64,000 nucleotides of DNA. Source: Sinomonas sp. P10A9 (GTDB taxonomy: Bacteria; Actinomycetota; Actinomycetes; Actinomycetales; Micrococcaceae). Shown here in pieces: positions 6,986 through 16,317 of the stretch. Numbering within the stretch: the first letter of the stretch is position 1; each line of letters starts with the position of its first letter. The translations under genes were made by a program, and so were the position numbers. The stretch spans positions 372,001 through 436,000 of the forward strand of contig NZ_CP163302.1 of NCBI RefSeq assembly GCF_041022165.1, in the 5' to 3' direction. The notes beneath the pieces were generated by a model that had not been told where the DNA came from, made no database searches, and worked only from the letters and a program-made list of their open reading frames with translations.

Positions 6986-8377
6986 ATGGGGGAGCAGGCA
7001 CGCGGTACAGGCCGCCGATTCGCGCCGCGCCGGCGCAGGTGGCCGAAGGTCTTGGCCATCGTGGCGATCGTGGTCACGCTCGCGGCCGCCGGCAGCGCCG
7101 TCTACGTGGCGCAGCTGGCGGCGAGGTTCAACGGCAACGTGCGCCGCTCGGACGCGCTGTCCCGCGCGCTCACGGAGCAGTCCGCTAGCCCCTCTGCCTC
7201 CGCCGTGCCGAAGCTGTCCAAGGACACCAACGTCCTCATCATGGGTCTCGACTCGAGGCTCGACGAGAACGGCAACCCCCTCCCGCAGGACATCCAGGAC
7301 GCGCTGCACGCAGGTGACGACAGCGTGGGCTTCTACAACGCGAACGTGCTAATGCTTGTGCATATCCCGGCCGATGGCTCCCAGTCCACCGCGGTCTCGA
7401 TACCGCGCGACGACTACGTCCAGACCGCTGGCTTTCCCGGAGCTGGCTTCATGGCCAAGGTCAAGGAGGCCTACAGCTACGGCTTCGCGGCCGAGCAGTC
7501 CACGCTCCTCGCCCAGGGAAAGCCGAACGACGACGCGACGTATCAGTCGGCGCGCGACGCCGGCCGCGCCGCCGAGATCGCCACGGTCTCCCAATTCCTC
7601 GGCGGCGTGCAGATCGACCACTTCGTCGAGATCACGATGGTCGCGTTCTACCAGGTGGCCCTCGCCATCCAGCCGATCACGGTGTGCGTCAACCGGGCCA
7701 CCCAGGACACGTTCTCCGGCGCGGACTTCCGTGCGGGAATGCAGCAGATCAACGCACAGCAGGCGATGTCGTTCGTCCGCCAGCGGCGGGACACCTCCGA
7801 TCCCACCTACAACTTCACGGACCTCGACCGCTCGCGCCGCCAGCAGGCGTTCATCGCCTCGGTGCTGCACCAGCTCAAGCAGGCCGGGACGCTGACGGAC
7901 CTGCCGAAGATGGAGGCGGTGCTCGACGCCGTGAGCAAGAACATGGCGATCGACCGCGGCCTCGATCTCCTCGAGTTCTCCCAGCAGGCCAGCTCGCTCA
8001 GGGGCGGCAACATCTCCTTCACGACCCTTCCGATCCTCGGCTTCGGGACCTCTCCCGAGGGGGCGTCCATCAACCTTGTCGACGTCGGCCAGATTCGCGC
8101 GACCGTGCGAGACCTCCTCGCACCGAAGCCCCCGCAGCCCACGACGCCGCCCCCCGCCATTCCGACCCCGGCCGCTTCGACACCGGCAGCGTCGGCATCG
8201 GCCTCGTCGGAGTCGGGGGGCGAGGCCTCGTCCGGCGGGACGGACAGCACAGGGGCGGCCGCGCCGTCGTCGTCCCTGTCGCCGGACGCCGCGAGCACGA
8301 CGGCGAGCCCCGCCCCCACGACCTACGCGGACTGGCAGGGCCCCCTCCAGGGCGGCGGAATCCCCTGCGTGAAGTAG
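6986..8377 (+). CDS. LytR-CpsA-Psr (LCP) family cell-wall glycopolymer ligase
   Basis: A 463-residue membrane-anchored protein. A basic N-terminus (RRFAPRRRRWPK) precedes one transmembrane helix (VLAIVAIVVTLAAAGSAVYV, residues about 15-36). The LCP catalytic domain follows, with TNVLIMGLDSR, NANVLMLVHI, SIPRDDYV and the arginine-rich RQRRDTSDPTYNFTDLDRSR region (RQQAFI after it) that bind the polyprenyl pyrophosphate head. The C-terminus is a long Ser/Ala/Pro/Thr-rich tail ending near TYADWQGPLQGGGIPCVK. LCP enzymes attach wall polymers such as teichoic-type or arabinogalactan chains to peptidoglycan outside the membrane. ATG 6986 is chosen because it gives the proper signal-anchor topology. 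Confidence 0.88.
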   Translation: MGEQARGTGRRFAPRRRRWPKVLAIVAIVVTLAAAGSAVYVAQLAARFNGNVRRSDALSRALTEQSASPSASAVPKLSKDTNVLIMGLDSRLDENGNPLPQDIQDALHAGDDSVGFYNANVLMLVHIPADGSQSTAVSIPRDDYVQTAGFPGAGFMAKVKEAYSYGFAAEQSTLLAQGKPNDDATYQSARDAGRAAEIATVSQFLGGVQIDHFVEITMVAFYQVALAIQPITVCVNRATQDTFSGADFRAGMQQINAQQAMSFVRQRRDTSDPTYNFTDLDRSRRQQAFIASVLHQLKQAGTLTDLPKMEAVLDAVSKNMAIDRGLDLLEFSQQASSLRGGNISFTTLPILGFGTSPEGASINLVDVGQIRATVRDLLAPKPPQPTTPPPAIPTPAASTPAASASASSESGGEASSGGTDSTGAAAPSSSLSPDAASTTASPAPTTYADWQGPLQGGGIPCVK

Positions 8378-8434
8378 CGACGGCGTCCCGCCGCGGCACG
8401 CCGCGCGTGGGTGTGGTGCCGGTCATGAGGCGAG

Positions 8435-8440
8435 TAGTCT
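8435..8440 (+). promoter_or_regulatory. -10 element for a leaderless decarboxylase mRNA
   Basis: TAGTCT ends 7 nt before ATG 8448, and no Shine-Dalgarno sequence is present. This spacing places the transcription start at or within a base or two of the start codon, as in leaderless actinobacterial genes. Confidence 0.5.
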
Positions 8441-8447
8441 CGGGCCC

Positions 8448-9707
8448 ATGACCCTTATCTCGTCATCTGACCGTGTCCGACGATGGGGTGGCTGGCTGCC
8501 CGAGCAGCAGGACGACCTCGAGGAATGGATCTCCGGCCACCGGGAACGGGTCGAGGCGCGGGGTGAGGATGTTCCCCTGCATCCAGTGATCGTGGAGTTC
8601 CAGGAACTGATTGCCAGCGATCCGGTGGTCCGTCTCTACATGACGGAGATGATCGAGCAGGTTCCGACGTCGAAGCCCTACCGCAAACGGCACCTCACGA
8701 GCGTTGACCAGATGCTCCGGCTGATCAACGAAGTCCTCACGACGGCACCGGAGTTCAGCGAAGGCGGCATGGTGACCACGCCGTTGACGGCGATCCTCGA
8801 TTGGACCATGGGAACCGAAGCCGGGTTCGCGGCCCACCGCGATCCGCGCATCATCGCCATGTTCCGCAAGGTTCTGGACGCCTGGTGCGAGTTCTTGAGC
8901 AGCGAGGACTCGCTGTATGTGTTGAACACCTCGTCGTCGGGGTGGATGTCGGAGAAGGCGCGGCAGGTCGTCGGGATGGACGACTACCAGCACGATGCCC
9001 TCGCCGAGCACTGGGGCTTCACGTCGTGGAACGATTTCTTCGCCCGTCGGCTCACATCGACCGCCAGACCGGTCGCCGCGCCTGACGATGACAAGGTCAT
9101 CGTCAGCGCCTGCGAGTCGACCCCGTACAAGATCAGCTCCGGCGTTCAACGCCAGAGCCGGTTCTGGGTCAAGGGCCAGCCCTATTCGCTCGAAGACCTG
9201 CTCGCGCGCGACGAGTCGGTGGACCAGTTTGTGGGCGGAACGGTGTACCAGGCGTTCCTGAGCGCATTGAACTACCACCGGTGGCACGCTCCCGTCGCCG
9301 GAACGATCGTGCGCGCGTACCTCAAGGACGGCACGTACTTCTCCGAGGCAGAGTCCGAGGGGGCCGACGCCGTGGAGGCGAGTCTCTCGCAGGCGTATCT
9401 GGCCCATGTCTCGGCCCGGGCGATCATCCTGATCCAAGCCGACGACCCCGTGATCGGCCTCATGGCGGTGATTCCCGTGGGCATGGTCGAGGTCTCGTCC
9501 TGCGTCATCGACGCGGAGATCGTCCCGGGCCACCACGTGGACAAGGGCGACGAGCTGGGATACTTCCAGTTCGGCGGCTCGACGGAGTGCCTCGTCTTCC
9601 GGCCCGATGTCATCGACCAGTTCGCTCTGGCTGCCCTTCCCCAACCGCAGGATCCCCAAGCGCCTCTCGTGCGAGTTCGGTCCAAGCTCGCGACCGCCAG
9701 GTCCTGA
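8448..9707 (+). CDS. Phosphatidylserine-decarboxylase-family protein (PsiD-like, pyruvoyl enzyme)
   Basis: A 419-residue soluble protein. Residues about 30-170 match the PSDC extension (Phophatidylserine decarboxylase-associated region) and residues about 190-400 the pyruvoyl decarboxylase core. FGGST (Gly376-Gly377-Ser378-Thr379) is the expected self-cleavage site, where Ser378 becomes the pyruvoyl group; LSALNYHRWHAPVAG holds the conserved histidines. No membrane segment is seen. This two-part architecture is that of PsiD-type amino-acid decarboxylases rather than the classical phospholipid enzyme, so the substrate may be a free amino acid. It stands alone between the LCP gene and hutU, close to a histidine-degradation operon; a link to histidine is only a possibility. 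Confidence 0.78.
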   Translation: MTLISSSDRVRRWGGWLPEQQDDLEEWISGHRERVEARGEDVPLHPVIVEFQELIASDPVVRLYMTEMIEQVPTSKPYRKRHLTSVDQMLRLINEVLTTAPEFSEGGMVTTPLTAILDWTMGTEAGFAAHRDPRIIAMFRKVLDAWCEFLSSEDSLYVLNTSSSGWMSEKARQVVGMDDYQHDALAEHWGFTSWNDFFARRLTSTARPVAAPDDDKVIVSACESTPYKISSGVQRQSRFWVKGQPYSLEDLLARDESVDQFVGGTVYQAFLSALNYHRWHAPVAGTIVRAYLKDGTYFSEAESEGADAVEASLSQAYLAHVSARAIILIQADDPVIGLMAVIPVGMVEVSSCVIDAEIVPGHHVDKGDELGYFQFGGSTECLVFRPDVIDQFALAALPQPQDPQAPLVRVRSKLATARS

Positions 9708-9823
9708 GGGCCGCTTCGCGTACCTGTTGTCGGGGCGGCTCTGACGGCATCGCACTGCCTTCGGCGACTCGTCGGGCCCAACCAGCCGGTCGCCCTCGTG
9801 CGCTGAATATGCCTCTGGCCTGC

Positions 9824-9839
9824 GTCCGGAATCCCGGAC
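9824..9839. promoter_or_regulatory. IclR-type operator before hutU
   Basis: GTCCGGAATCCCGGAC, a nearly perfect palindrome and close match to the sites before iclR and hutG. It is 112 bp before the hutU start, within a 243-bp gene-free stretch that otherwise holds only a small hairpin (GGGCCG-AA-CGGCCC, 9898-9911) and the hutU ribosome site. Confidence 0.65.
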
Positions 9840-9950
9840 AGCTCCCCTCCGATTCCCCTGTTTCTCCGCCTCTCGACGCGGTGTCATAGATGCAGAGGGC
9901 CGAACGGCCCAACAGACACCACTCACATCGACGCTGACGCAGGAGTCACG

Positions 9951-11699
9951 ATGAGCACCCAGCCAGAGCCCACGGTCCGTCCCACGCCGAAGGCGGACTT
10001 CACCACCGGCGCCCGCCCGGTCCGCGCCCCCCGCGGCACCGAGATCTCCGCCAAGTCCTGGCAGACCGAGGCGCCGCTGCGCATGCTCATGAACAACCTC
10101 GACCCCGAGGTTGCCGAGCGCCCAGACGACCTCGTGGTATACGGCGGCACCGGCCGCGCTGCGCGCTCATGGAAGGCCTTCGACGCGATCGTCGACACGC
10201 TCAGGGACATGGACGACGACGAGACCCTCCTCGTGCAGTCCGGCAAGCCAGTCGGCGTCTTCCGCACCAACAAGTGGGCGCCGCGTGTGCTCATCGCCAA
10301 CTCGAACCTCGTGGGCGACTGGGCGAACTGGCCCGAGTTCCGCCGCCTCGAGGCCGAGGGCCTCACGATGTACGGCCAGATGACGGCCGGCTCGTGGATC
10401 TACATCGGTACGCAGGGCATCCTCCAGGGCACGTACGAGACGTTCGCCGCCGTGGGCCGCAAGCTTGCCGCCGAGAACCGCCACACCACCTCGGACGGGG
10501 AGGGCCCGCTTGCCGGCACCCTCACCCTCACCGGCGGCTGCGGCGGCATGGGCGGGGCCCAGCCGCTCGCCGTGACGCTGAACGACGGCGCGTGCCTCAT
10601 CGTCGACGTCGACGAGACCCGCCTGCGCCGCCGCGTCGGCAAGCGCTACCTCGACGAGGTCGAGACGGACCTCGACACCGCCATCGCCAAGGTCGTCAAG
10701 GCCAAGGAGGAGCGCCGCGGCTGGTCCGTGGGCTACGTCGGCAACGCCGCCGAGGTCTTCCCCGAGCTGCTCCGCCGCCACAAGGCTGGCGAGCTGACGA
10801 TCGACGTCGTCACTGACCAGACCTCCGCCCACGACCCGCTGTCCTACCTGCCGACCGAGTACACGGTCGAGCAGTGGCATGCCGAGGCCGAGGCCGATCC
10901 GGAGGGCTTCACCAAGAAGGCCCAGAACGCGATGGCCCGCCACGTGCAGGCCATGGTCGAGTTCCAGGACGCCGGCGCCGAGGTCTTCGACTACGGCAAC
11001 TCGATCCGCGACGAGGCCCGCAAGGGCGGCTACGAGCGTGCCTTCGAGTTCCCGGGCTTCGTCCCGGCCTACATCCGCCCGCTGTTCTGCGAGGGCCTCG
11101 GCCCGTTCCGCTGGGTGGCCCTGTCCGGGGACCCGGAGGACATCAAGGTCACCGACGAGGCAATCAAGGAGCTCTTCCCCGAGAACAAGCACCTGCACAA
11201 GTGGCTCGACGCCGCTGAAGAGCGCGTCGAGTTCGAGGGCCTCCCGGCCCGTATCTGCTGGCTCGGCTACGGCGAGCGCCACAAGGCCGGCCTCCTCTTC
11301 AACAAGCTCGTCGCCGAGGGCAAGGTCAAGGCGCCGATCGTCATCGGCCGCGACCACCTCGACTCCGGCTCGGTCGCCTCGCCGTACCGCGAGACCGAGG
11401 CCATGAAGGACGGCTCGGACGCGATTGCCGACTGGCCACTCCTCAACGCCCTCACCGCCGCGTCCTCGGGCGCCACGTGGGTCTCGATCCACCACGGCGG
11501 CGGCGTCGGCATCGGCCGCTCGATCCACGCAGGCCAGGTCTCCGTGGCCGACGGCACCGAGCTCGCCGCCGCGAAGCTCACCGCCCTCCTCACCAACGAC
11601 CCGGGCATGGGTGTGATCCGCCACGTCGACGCCGGCTACGAGCGGGCCGTCGAAGTCGCCGCCGAGCGCGGCGTCAAGATCCCCATGGCCGGCCGCTGA
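9951..11699 (+). CDS. hutU: Urocanate hydratase
   Basis: A 582-residue urocanase, the second enzyme of histidine degradation: urocanate plus water gives 4-imidazolone-5-propionate, with tightly bound NAD as electrophile. The length and block motifs fit the family: [10 protein letters not shown], the glycine-rich [17 protein letters not shown] site near residue 195, and [15 protein letters not shown] containing the conserved active-site cysteine region near residue 428. Start ATG 9951 has GCAGGAG just upstream. hutH follows after 23 bp, so hutUH is an operon. Control by the IclR regulator is inferred from the palindrome at 9824. Confidence 0.97.
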   Translation: MSTQPEPTVRPTPKADFTTGARPVRAPRGTEISAKSWQTEAPLRMLMNNLDPEVAERPDDLVVYGGTGRAARSWKAFDAIVDTLRDMDDDETLLVQSGKPVGVFRTNKWAPRVLIANSNLVGDWANWPEFRRLEAEGLTMYGQMTAGSWIYIGTQGILQGTYETFAAVGRKLAAENRHTTSDGEGPLAGTLTLTGGCGGMGGAQPLAVTLNDGACLIVDVDETRLRRRVGKRYLDEVETDLDTAIAKVVKAKEERRGWSVGYVGNAAEVFPELLRRHKAGELTIDVVTDQTSAHDPLSYLPTEYTVEQWHAEAEADPEGFTKKAQNAMARHVQAMVEFQDAGAEVFDYGNSIRDEARKGGYERAFEFPGFVPAYIRPLFCEGLGPFRWVALSGDPEDIKVTDEAIKELFPENKHLHKWLDAAEERVEFEGLPARICWLGYGERHKAGLLFNKLVAEGKVKAPIVIGRDHLDSGSVASPYRETEAMKDGSDAIADWPLLNALTAASSGATWVSIHHGGGVGIGRSIHAGQVSVADGTELAAAKLTALLTNDPGMGVIRHVDAGYERAVEVAAERGVKIPMAGR

Positions 11700-11722
11700 G
11701 ACCGCCGAGAACAGGAACTGAC

Positions 11723-13321
11723 ATGACTCTCACCGTTACGGAAACCCTCCCGACCGAGGTCACCCTCTCCACGCATGGCCTCACTGCAGAGGACGTCGTC
11801 GCCGTCGCCCGCCACGGCGCCAAGGTGACGATCGCGCCCGAGGCGCTCGCCGAGGTGGCCCGTGTCCGCGCCCACGTCGAGGCGCTCGCCGCCTCCGAGA
11901 TCCCGGCCTACGGCATCTCGACTGGCTTCGGGGCGCTCGCGAACCTGCACATCCCGCAGGACAAGCGCACGCAGCTGCAGAAGTCCCTCATCCGCTCGCA
12001 CGCCGCCGGCATGGGTCCGGCCGTGGAGACTGAGGTGGCCCGCGCGCTCATGTTCCTGCGCGCCAAGACGCTCGCCTCGGGCCGCACGGGCGTCCGCCCG
12101 GTGGTCCTCGAGACGTTCGTCGCGTTCCTCAACACGGGCATCACGCCCGTGATCCGCGAGTTCGGCTCGCTCGGCTGTTCCGGCGATCTGGCCCCGCTCT
12201 CCCATGTGGCCCTCGTGCTCATGGGCGAGGGCGAGGCGTTCGGGCCCGACGGCGAGCGGTTCGGCGGCGCCGGCGAGCGTCCCGTCGCGGAGCTCCTTGC
12301 CGCGCACGGCATCGAGCCGATCGTCCTGGCAGAGAAGGAGGGCCTCGCCCTCGTCAACGGCACGGAGGGCATGCTCGGCATGCTGCTCATGGCCCTCGCG
12401 GACCTCCGCCAGCTCGTCAAGACCGCGGACGTCACGGCGGCCCTGAGCGTGGACGGTCTCATGGGCACCGACCAGGTGTTCCTGCCCGAGCTGCACGCCG
12501 CCCTGCGCCCGCACCCGGGCCAGGCAGACTCGGCGGCCAACATGCTCGCTGTGCTGCGCGACTCCGCGATTGTGGCCTCCCACAAGGAGGGCGACTCCCG
12601 CGTCCAGGATGCCTACTCGCTGCGCTGCGCTCCGCAGGTGGCCGGTGCCGTCCGCGACACGATCGCCCACGCCGAGACGGTTGCGCAGCGCGAGCTCGCC
12701 GCCGCGATCGACAACCCCGTGGTCCTTCCCGACGGCCGGGTCTCCTCCAACGGCAACTTCCACGGCGCCCCCGTGGCCTACGTGCTGGACTTCCTCGCGA
12801 TCGCCGCGGCGGATCTTGCCTCGATGGCCGAGCGCCGCACCGACCGCATGCTGGATCCGGCCCGCTCGCACGGACTCCCGGCCTTCCTGGCCCACGATCC
12901 GGGTGTGGACTCGGGGCTCATGATCGCCCAGTACACGCAGGCCGGCCTCGTCTCGGACATGAAGCGCCTCGCGGTTCCCGCGTCGGTGGACTCGATCCCG
13001 AGCTCCGCGATGCAGGAAGACCACGTGTCCATGGGCTGGCACGCCGCGCGCAAGCTCCGCAAGGCTGTCGAGAACCTGCGCCGCGTCCTCGCGATCGAGC
13101 TCGTGACGGCTGCCCGAGCGATCGACATCCGCACTGCGGCGTCCGACGGCGCACTGGTCCCCGGACCTGGCGGTGCGGCGGCCATCGAGGTGCTCCGCCA
13201 GACGGTCGCCGGGCCGGGCACGGACCGCTTCATGTCCCCGGAGCTCGAGGCGGCCGATCGGGTCCTCGCGGGCGGCGAGTTTGTCGCTGCGGTGAGTGCC
13301 GCCGTCGGCGGTCTGCGCTGA
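11723..13321 (+). CDS. hutH: Histidine ammonia-lyase
   Basis: A 532-residue aromatic amino-acid lyase that removes ammonia from L-histidine to give urocanate. The MIO cofactor forms from three residues in the SLGxSGDLAPLSH motif. Here the triad is Cys152-Ser153-Gly154, instead of the textbook Ala-Ser-Gly; the critical Ser and Gly are kept. Other family blocks are present: YGISTGFGALAN near residue 58, NGTEGM, and SNGNFHG near residue 342. ATG 11723 with AGGAAC upstream is the start; the overlapping longer frame reads through hutU and is not real. It is the second gene of hutUH. Confidence 0.97.
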   Translation: MTLTVTETLPTEVTLSTHGLTAEDVVAVARHGAKVTIAPEALAEVARVRAHVEALAASEIPAYGISTGFGALANLHIPQDKRTQLQKSLIRSHAAGMGPAVETEVARALMFLRAKTLASGRTGVRPVVLETFVAFLNTGITPVIREFGSLGCSGDLAPLSHVALVLMGEGEAFGPDGERFGGAGERPVAELLAAHGIEPIVLAEKEGLALVNGTEGMLGMLLMALADLRQLVKTADVTAALSVDGLMGTDQVFLPELHAALRPHPGQADSAANMLAVLRDSAIVASHKEGDSRVQDAYSLRCAPQVAGAVRDTIAHAETVAQRELAAAIDNPVVLPDGRVSSNGNFHGAPVAYVLDFLAIAAADLASMAERRTDRMLDPARSHGLPAFLAHDPGVDSGLMIAQYTQAGLVSDMKRLAVPASVDSIPSSAMQEDHVSMGWHAARKLRKAVENLRRVLAIELVTAARAIDIRTAASDGALVPGPGGAAAIEVLRQTVAGPGTDRFMSPELEAADRVLAGGEFVAAVSAAVGGLR

Positions 13322-13425
13322 CGAATGGTGCTCGCGCGCGGGCTGCCCTGTCGGGTTGCACAGCGGTTCTCCTGAATCGTGGTCGAACCCTACAAGGCGG
13401 CGCGCCGCAGAAGCCGATAGAAAGG

Positions 13426-13451
13426 AGTGTCCTACCTCACGGGGGGACACT
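13426..13451 (+). terminator. Hairpin after hutH
   Basis: AGTGTCC (13426-13432) pairs with GGACACT (13445-13451) across a 12-nt loop. There is no T run. It may end or process the hutUH transcript. The remaining 13322-13524 interval shows only the ribosome site for the next small gene. Confidence 0.4.
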
Positions 13452-13524
13452 GAGGGCATCAGGCGATCTCCGCCGGCACCCATCACAACAACAGACAAAG
13501 GTCTACACAAAGGAGTGGAGAGCA

Positions 13525-13761
13525 ATGAAGGCACGTGGAGCGGTAGTGTCCCGACGGGGCGCCTACCAGGCGCCAGTGGAAAACTGGGCCGAGCTCGCGG
13601 TGGGGGAAGTTGTTGAGGTCGTGAGGCACGCGCAGGTCGTGTCCCGCGGGACGGTCGAGGAGGTCTCGCTGAGCGGAAACGTCATGTGGATCCTCTCGGA
13701 CGGCCCGCACGACCGCCAGCTGTGCCTCAAGTCGGACGGGGTGATTGTCCGCCGCGGCTGA
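13525..13761 (+). CDS. Small conserved-type hypothetical protein, 78 residues
   Basis: I do not recognise this protein. It is 78 residues, starts at ATG 13525 with a strong ribosome site (AAAGGAGTGGAGA upstream), and ends just before a strong terminator, so it is very likely expressed. The composition is mostly short beta-strand-like stretches (LAVGEVVEVVRHAQVVSRG, then VMWILSDGPHDRQLCL), with no transmembrane segment. The pattern GEVVEVVR...GTVEEVS...VMWI resembles small SH3-like or KOW-like beta barrels, but this is only a visual impression. It follows hutH without being clearly part of the hut operon. Confidence 0.7.
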   Translation: MKARGAVVSRRGAYQAPVENWAELAVGEVVEVVRHAQVVSRGTVEEVSLSGNVMWILSDGPHDRQLCLKSDGVIVRRG

Positions 13762-13808
13762 GCCACAGCTCGCCGCGCGGTCTGCCTCCTTGGAGGCTCG
13801 CAACCGGG

Positions 13809-13840
13809 AAGGGGCCCGCACCAACAGGTGCGGGCCCCTT
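13809..13840 (+). terminator. Strong intrinsic terminator
   Basis: GGGGCCCGCACC (13811-13822) pairs perfectly with GGTGCGGGCCCC (13827-13838) over an AACA tetraloop, flanked by AA and TT. The position directly behind the 78-residue gene suggests it ends that transcript. Confidence 0.85.
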
Positions 13841-13951
13841 CGCCGTTGGTGTCCCGGCGGCGTGCGGGCTCCCGTCGACCCGTTGGTCCCCTCGTGCGGC
13901 ATGTCGCCGACCGCATGCGCGGCCCCGGGCCCGGGCAGGGGTCCGCGGCCG

Positions 13952-13957
13952 TAGGCT
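13952..13957 (+). promoter_or_regulatory. -10 element, leaderless start
   Basis: TAGGCT ends 6 nt before GTG 13964 and no ribosome site exists between them, so the membrane-protein mRNA probably starts at its start codon. Confidence 0.45.
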
Positions 13958-13963
13958 GGCCAC

Positions 13964-15262
13964 GTGCTGTACGTCGCGCTGGCCGCACTCCAGCTCGGGA
14001 TCGAGGTGGACCTCGCCCCGGGCCCGGAGGACGCGCCGGCCGCTCGGCTCGTCGCGGCGTCCTTCGCGGCCTTCGCCGCGTGGGCATGGTCGACCTCGCG
14101 CGACGCGCGTCTGCCCCTTCCAAGCCGTCTGGGTCGGCTTGCCCTCGCGGGAGCGGCCTCGTCGGCGGCGCTGCTGGCCGCCTCCGTTGCAGCGTGGGCG
14201 GTCGGGGCCCCGGGATGGCTGCACGGAGGCCTGACGGACCTCGCGGTGCTCGCACTCGCGGGGTCGGGGGCAGCATCCCGCACGCGGCTCGACGCGGCGG
14301 CCGCAGGGGACCCCCAGTTTGCAGGGGCCACGGTCGCGGGAGCCATCGCGCACGCCTTCGCGGGCTGGCCGACGCAGGCCGCGGCCGGAGTCGTGCGCTG
14401 GCGGCAGGGGTTGCGCGACCGGCCGCAGTCCGGGCGGATGGTGCACTCGCCCGGCGTGCACGAAGGACGCACGTCAGGGCGCCGGGGGCTCCTGGTCGCC
14501 GTCTTCCTGGTGTTCCTCGCGGCGGTCCTCGCCAATGGCCTCCTCGGGTACCACGTCGGAGGCGTCGTGGTGAGCCGGTACGCCGCGGTCACGGGCCTGA
14601 GCCTTCTTCTGGCTTCGACGCCCGGCATCGTCCTGACGTGGCTCATCCTCGTCACCGTGAGCGGCAGGCCGAGGATCGCCGCGTCCCTCCAGATGGCGGG
14701 GGACTACTCGGGCCGTGGGCTCGTGTGCGGGTTCGTCGTCGGCATCACCGGATTCGCCCTCGACCACGTGGCCGACCGTACCTCGAGCCCCGCGCTCGAG
14801 GGGTTTCGCGCGGCCGAGATCGGGGACTGGCTCGCGCTGCTCCTCACCCTCTCCGCGGCCGGCACCATGATCGGGTTCGCGCTCTCACAGCTGCGCCTGC
14901 TGGACTTGGCGTGCCAGTCGTGGCGCTACCCCAAGATCGCCTGGCTCGCGGCGCCGCCGCTGATCTTCGTCGTGCAGGCAGTGCTCGGCGCCGACCTCCT
15001 CGACGCCCGCCGCATCTACCTCGCACTCGCGACGGGGCTGACCCGTGGCCTCGCCCCCGTTCCGCCGGGCGGGATCACCGAGGACCTCATCGTGCAGGAC
15101 GCGCGGTACGCGTTCGCCGTCGACCAGACGAACATCACCGCGCTGATCCCGGATCCGGTGTGGCTCGCCGGGCTTTGGGGGGCCGCTGCTGCGGTGTTCC
15201 TGTGGGGTATGGAATGGCGGGGCTCGGCGCGGGCCAGTTCCGAGCGTGCCAGCCTGGGATAG
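13964..15262 (+). CDS. Integral membrane protein of unknown function
   Basis: I do not recognise a family. The 432-residue protein has about eight to ten hydrophobic helices, a cytosolic-looking charged segment around residues 140-165 (WRQGLRDRPQSGRMVHSPG), and a C-terminal stretch with ITEDLIVQDARYAF followed by a final helix. Start GTG 13964 follows a -10-like TAGGCT and would be leaderless. Its end lies 2 bp from the end of the convergent hutG gene. Its place between hutUH and hutG could hint at a role in uptake of histidine or urocanate, but it resembles no transporter I know, so that remains speculation. Confidence 0.7.
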   Translation: MLYVALAALQLGIEVDLAPGPEDAPAARLVAASFAAFAAWAWSTSRDARLPLPSRLGRLALAGAASSAALLAASVAAWAVGAPGWLHGGLTDLAVLALAGSGAASRTRLDAAAAGDPQFAGATVAGAIAHAFAGWPTQAAAGVVRWRQGLRDRPQSGRMVHSPGVHEGRTSGRRGLLVAVFLVFLAAVLANGLLGYHVGGVVVSRYAAVTGLSLLLASTPGIVLTWLILVTVSGRPRIAASLQMAGDYSGRGLVCGFVVGITGFALDHVADRTSSPALEGFRAAEIGDWLALLLTLSAAGTMIGFALSQLRLLDLACQSWRYPKIAWLAAPPLIFVVQAVLGADLLDARRIYLALATGLTRGLAPVPPGGITEDLIVQDARYAFAVDQTNITALIPDPVWLAGLWGAAAAVFLWGMEWRGSARASSERASLG

Positions 15263-15264
15263 GG

Positions 15265-16263
15265 CTACCCCAGGATCGTGTCGACGAGGCGCGCCGCGAT
15301 GCGCGCCGTCCGGCCGTCGATGTCGACGGCGGGGTTCAGCTCAGCGAGGTCGGCGTGCAGCAGCTTCCCGCTCGCGGCGACCCGGCGCACGACGGCGATG
15401 ATCACCTCGAGCGGCACGCCTACGGCGGCGGGGGCGGAGACGCCCGGTGCCACGGCAGCGGGGAGCAGGTCCAGATCGATCGTCAGGTACACCGCGTCGA
15501 GGTCGGCGAGGAAGTCCTCGACAAAGGTCTCGGCGGTCTCGCGGGTCGTGTACTCGTCGAGGAGGTACCGCACGCCGAGCTCGTCCGCCCGGTCGAAGAG
15601 GGCCCGCGTGTTGTTGGGCCGGGAGATCCCGAGCACCGCGTACTGCAGCGAGCGCCCCTCCGCGGCCTCGGCGCGGGCCATCTGCAGGAACGGCGTGCCG
15701 GACGTGCCTCGCTCCTCGTCGCGCAGGTCGAAGTGGGCATCCAGGTTCAGCACGCCGACGCGCACCCCGCCCGAGCGTTGGGACCCGGCCACGCCCAGGT
15801 AGCTCGCGAACGCCGTCTCGTGGCCGCCGCCCAGGCCCACGGTGAGCGCACCGCCGTCGAGTGCCGCGGCCAGGGCGGTCCCGAAGCGCTCCTGGCCTCC
15901 CTCGAGGTCCCCGGGGAACTCGTCCCCGCCGGTCACCACGGTGACGTCTCCGGCGTCGAACACGTCCCTGCCGAGGTGGAACGCGAGCGGGCCGAGGGCG
16001 GCGCGGATGGCGCCGGGCCCCTCGATCGCGCCGAGCCGGCCCTTGTTCCGCCGCACGCCTTCCTCCGAGCGGAAGCCGAGGAGTACGGCGGGCCTCGACC
16101 GCACGCCGTCGGACGCAGCGGCGTGCGCCGACGCGGCGAGCGCCTCGGGCGAGTACGGCCGCACGGCCTGCCACCAGCGGCGGTGCTCGGGGGCATCGCC
16201 GTCGTTGCGCCCGATCCAGGGCTCGCAGGGGATATCGACCGTCAGGGGAGACACTTCGCTCAT
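15265..16263 (-). CDS. hutG: Formimidoylglutamase, ureohydrolase family
   Basis: A 332-residue arginase-fold enzyme. Manganese ligands are visible in GLGGGHETAF, NLDAHFDLRD and TIDLDLLPAAVAPGVSAP. In the hut pathway this enzyme hydrolyses N-formimidoyl-L-glutamate to glutamate and formamide, and proximity to hutUH with a shared operator type supports that role over agmatinase or arginase. It is on the strand opposite to hutUH, with its own promoter region carrying an IclR-type palindrome at 16318-16333. No hutI gene is present nearby, so imidazolonepropionase must be encoded elsewhere. Confidence 0.88.
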   Translation of the reverse strand: MSEVSPLTVDIPCEPWIGRNDGDAPEHRRWWQAVRPYSPEALAASAHAAASDGVRSRPAVLLGFRSEEGVRRNKGRLGAIEGPGAIRAALGPLAFHLGRDVFDAGDVTVVTGGDEFPGDLEGGQERFGTALAAALDGGALTVGLGGGHETAFASYLGVAGSQRSGGVRVGVLNLDAHFDLRDEERGTSGTPFLQMARAEAAEGRSLQYAVLGISRPNNTRALFDRADELGVRYLLDEYTTRETAETFVEDFLADLDAVYLTIDLDLLPAAVAPGVSAPAAVGVPLEVIIAVVRRVAASGKLLHADLAELNPAVDIDGRTARIAARLVDTILG

Positions 16264-16317
16264 CCCCCCAGCACACCAGCATGGGAGCCCGCCGCGCCAG
16301 AGGCCCCGGCGACCAAT

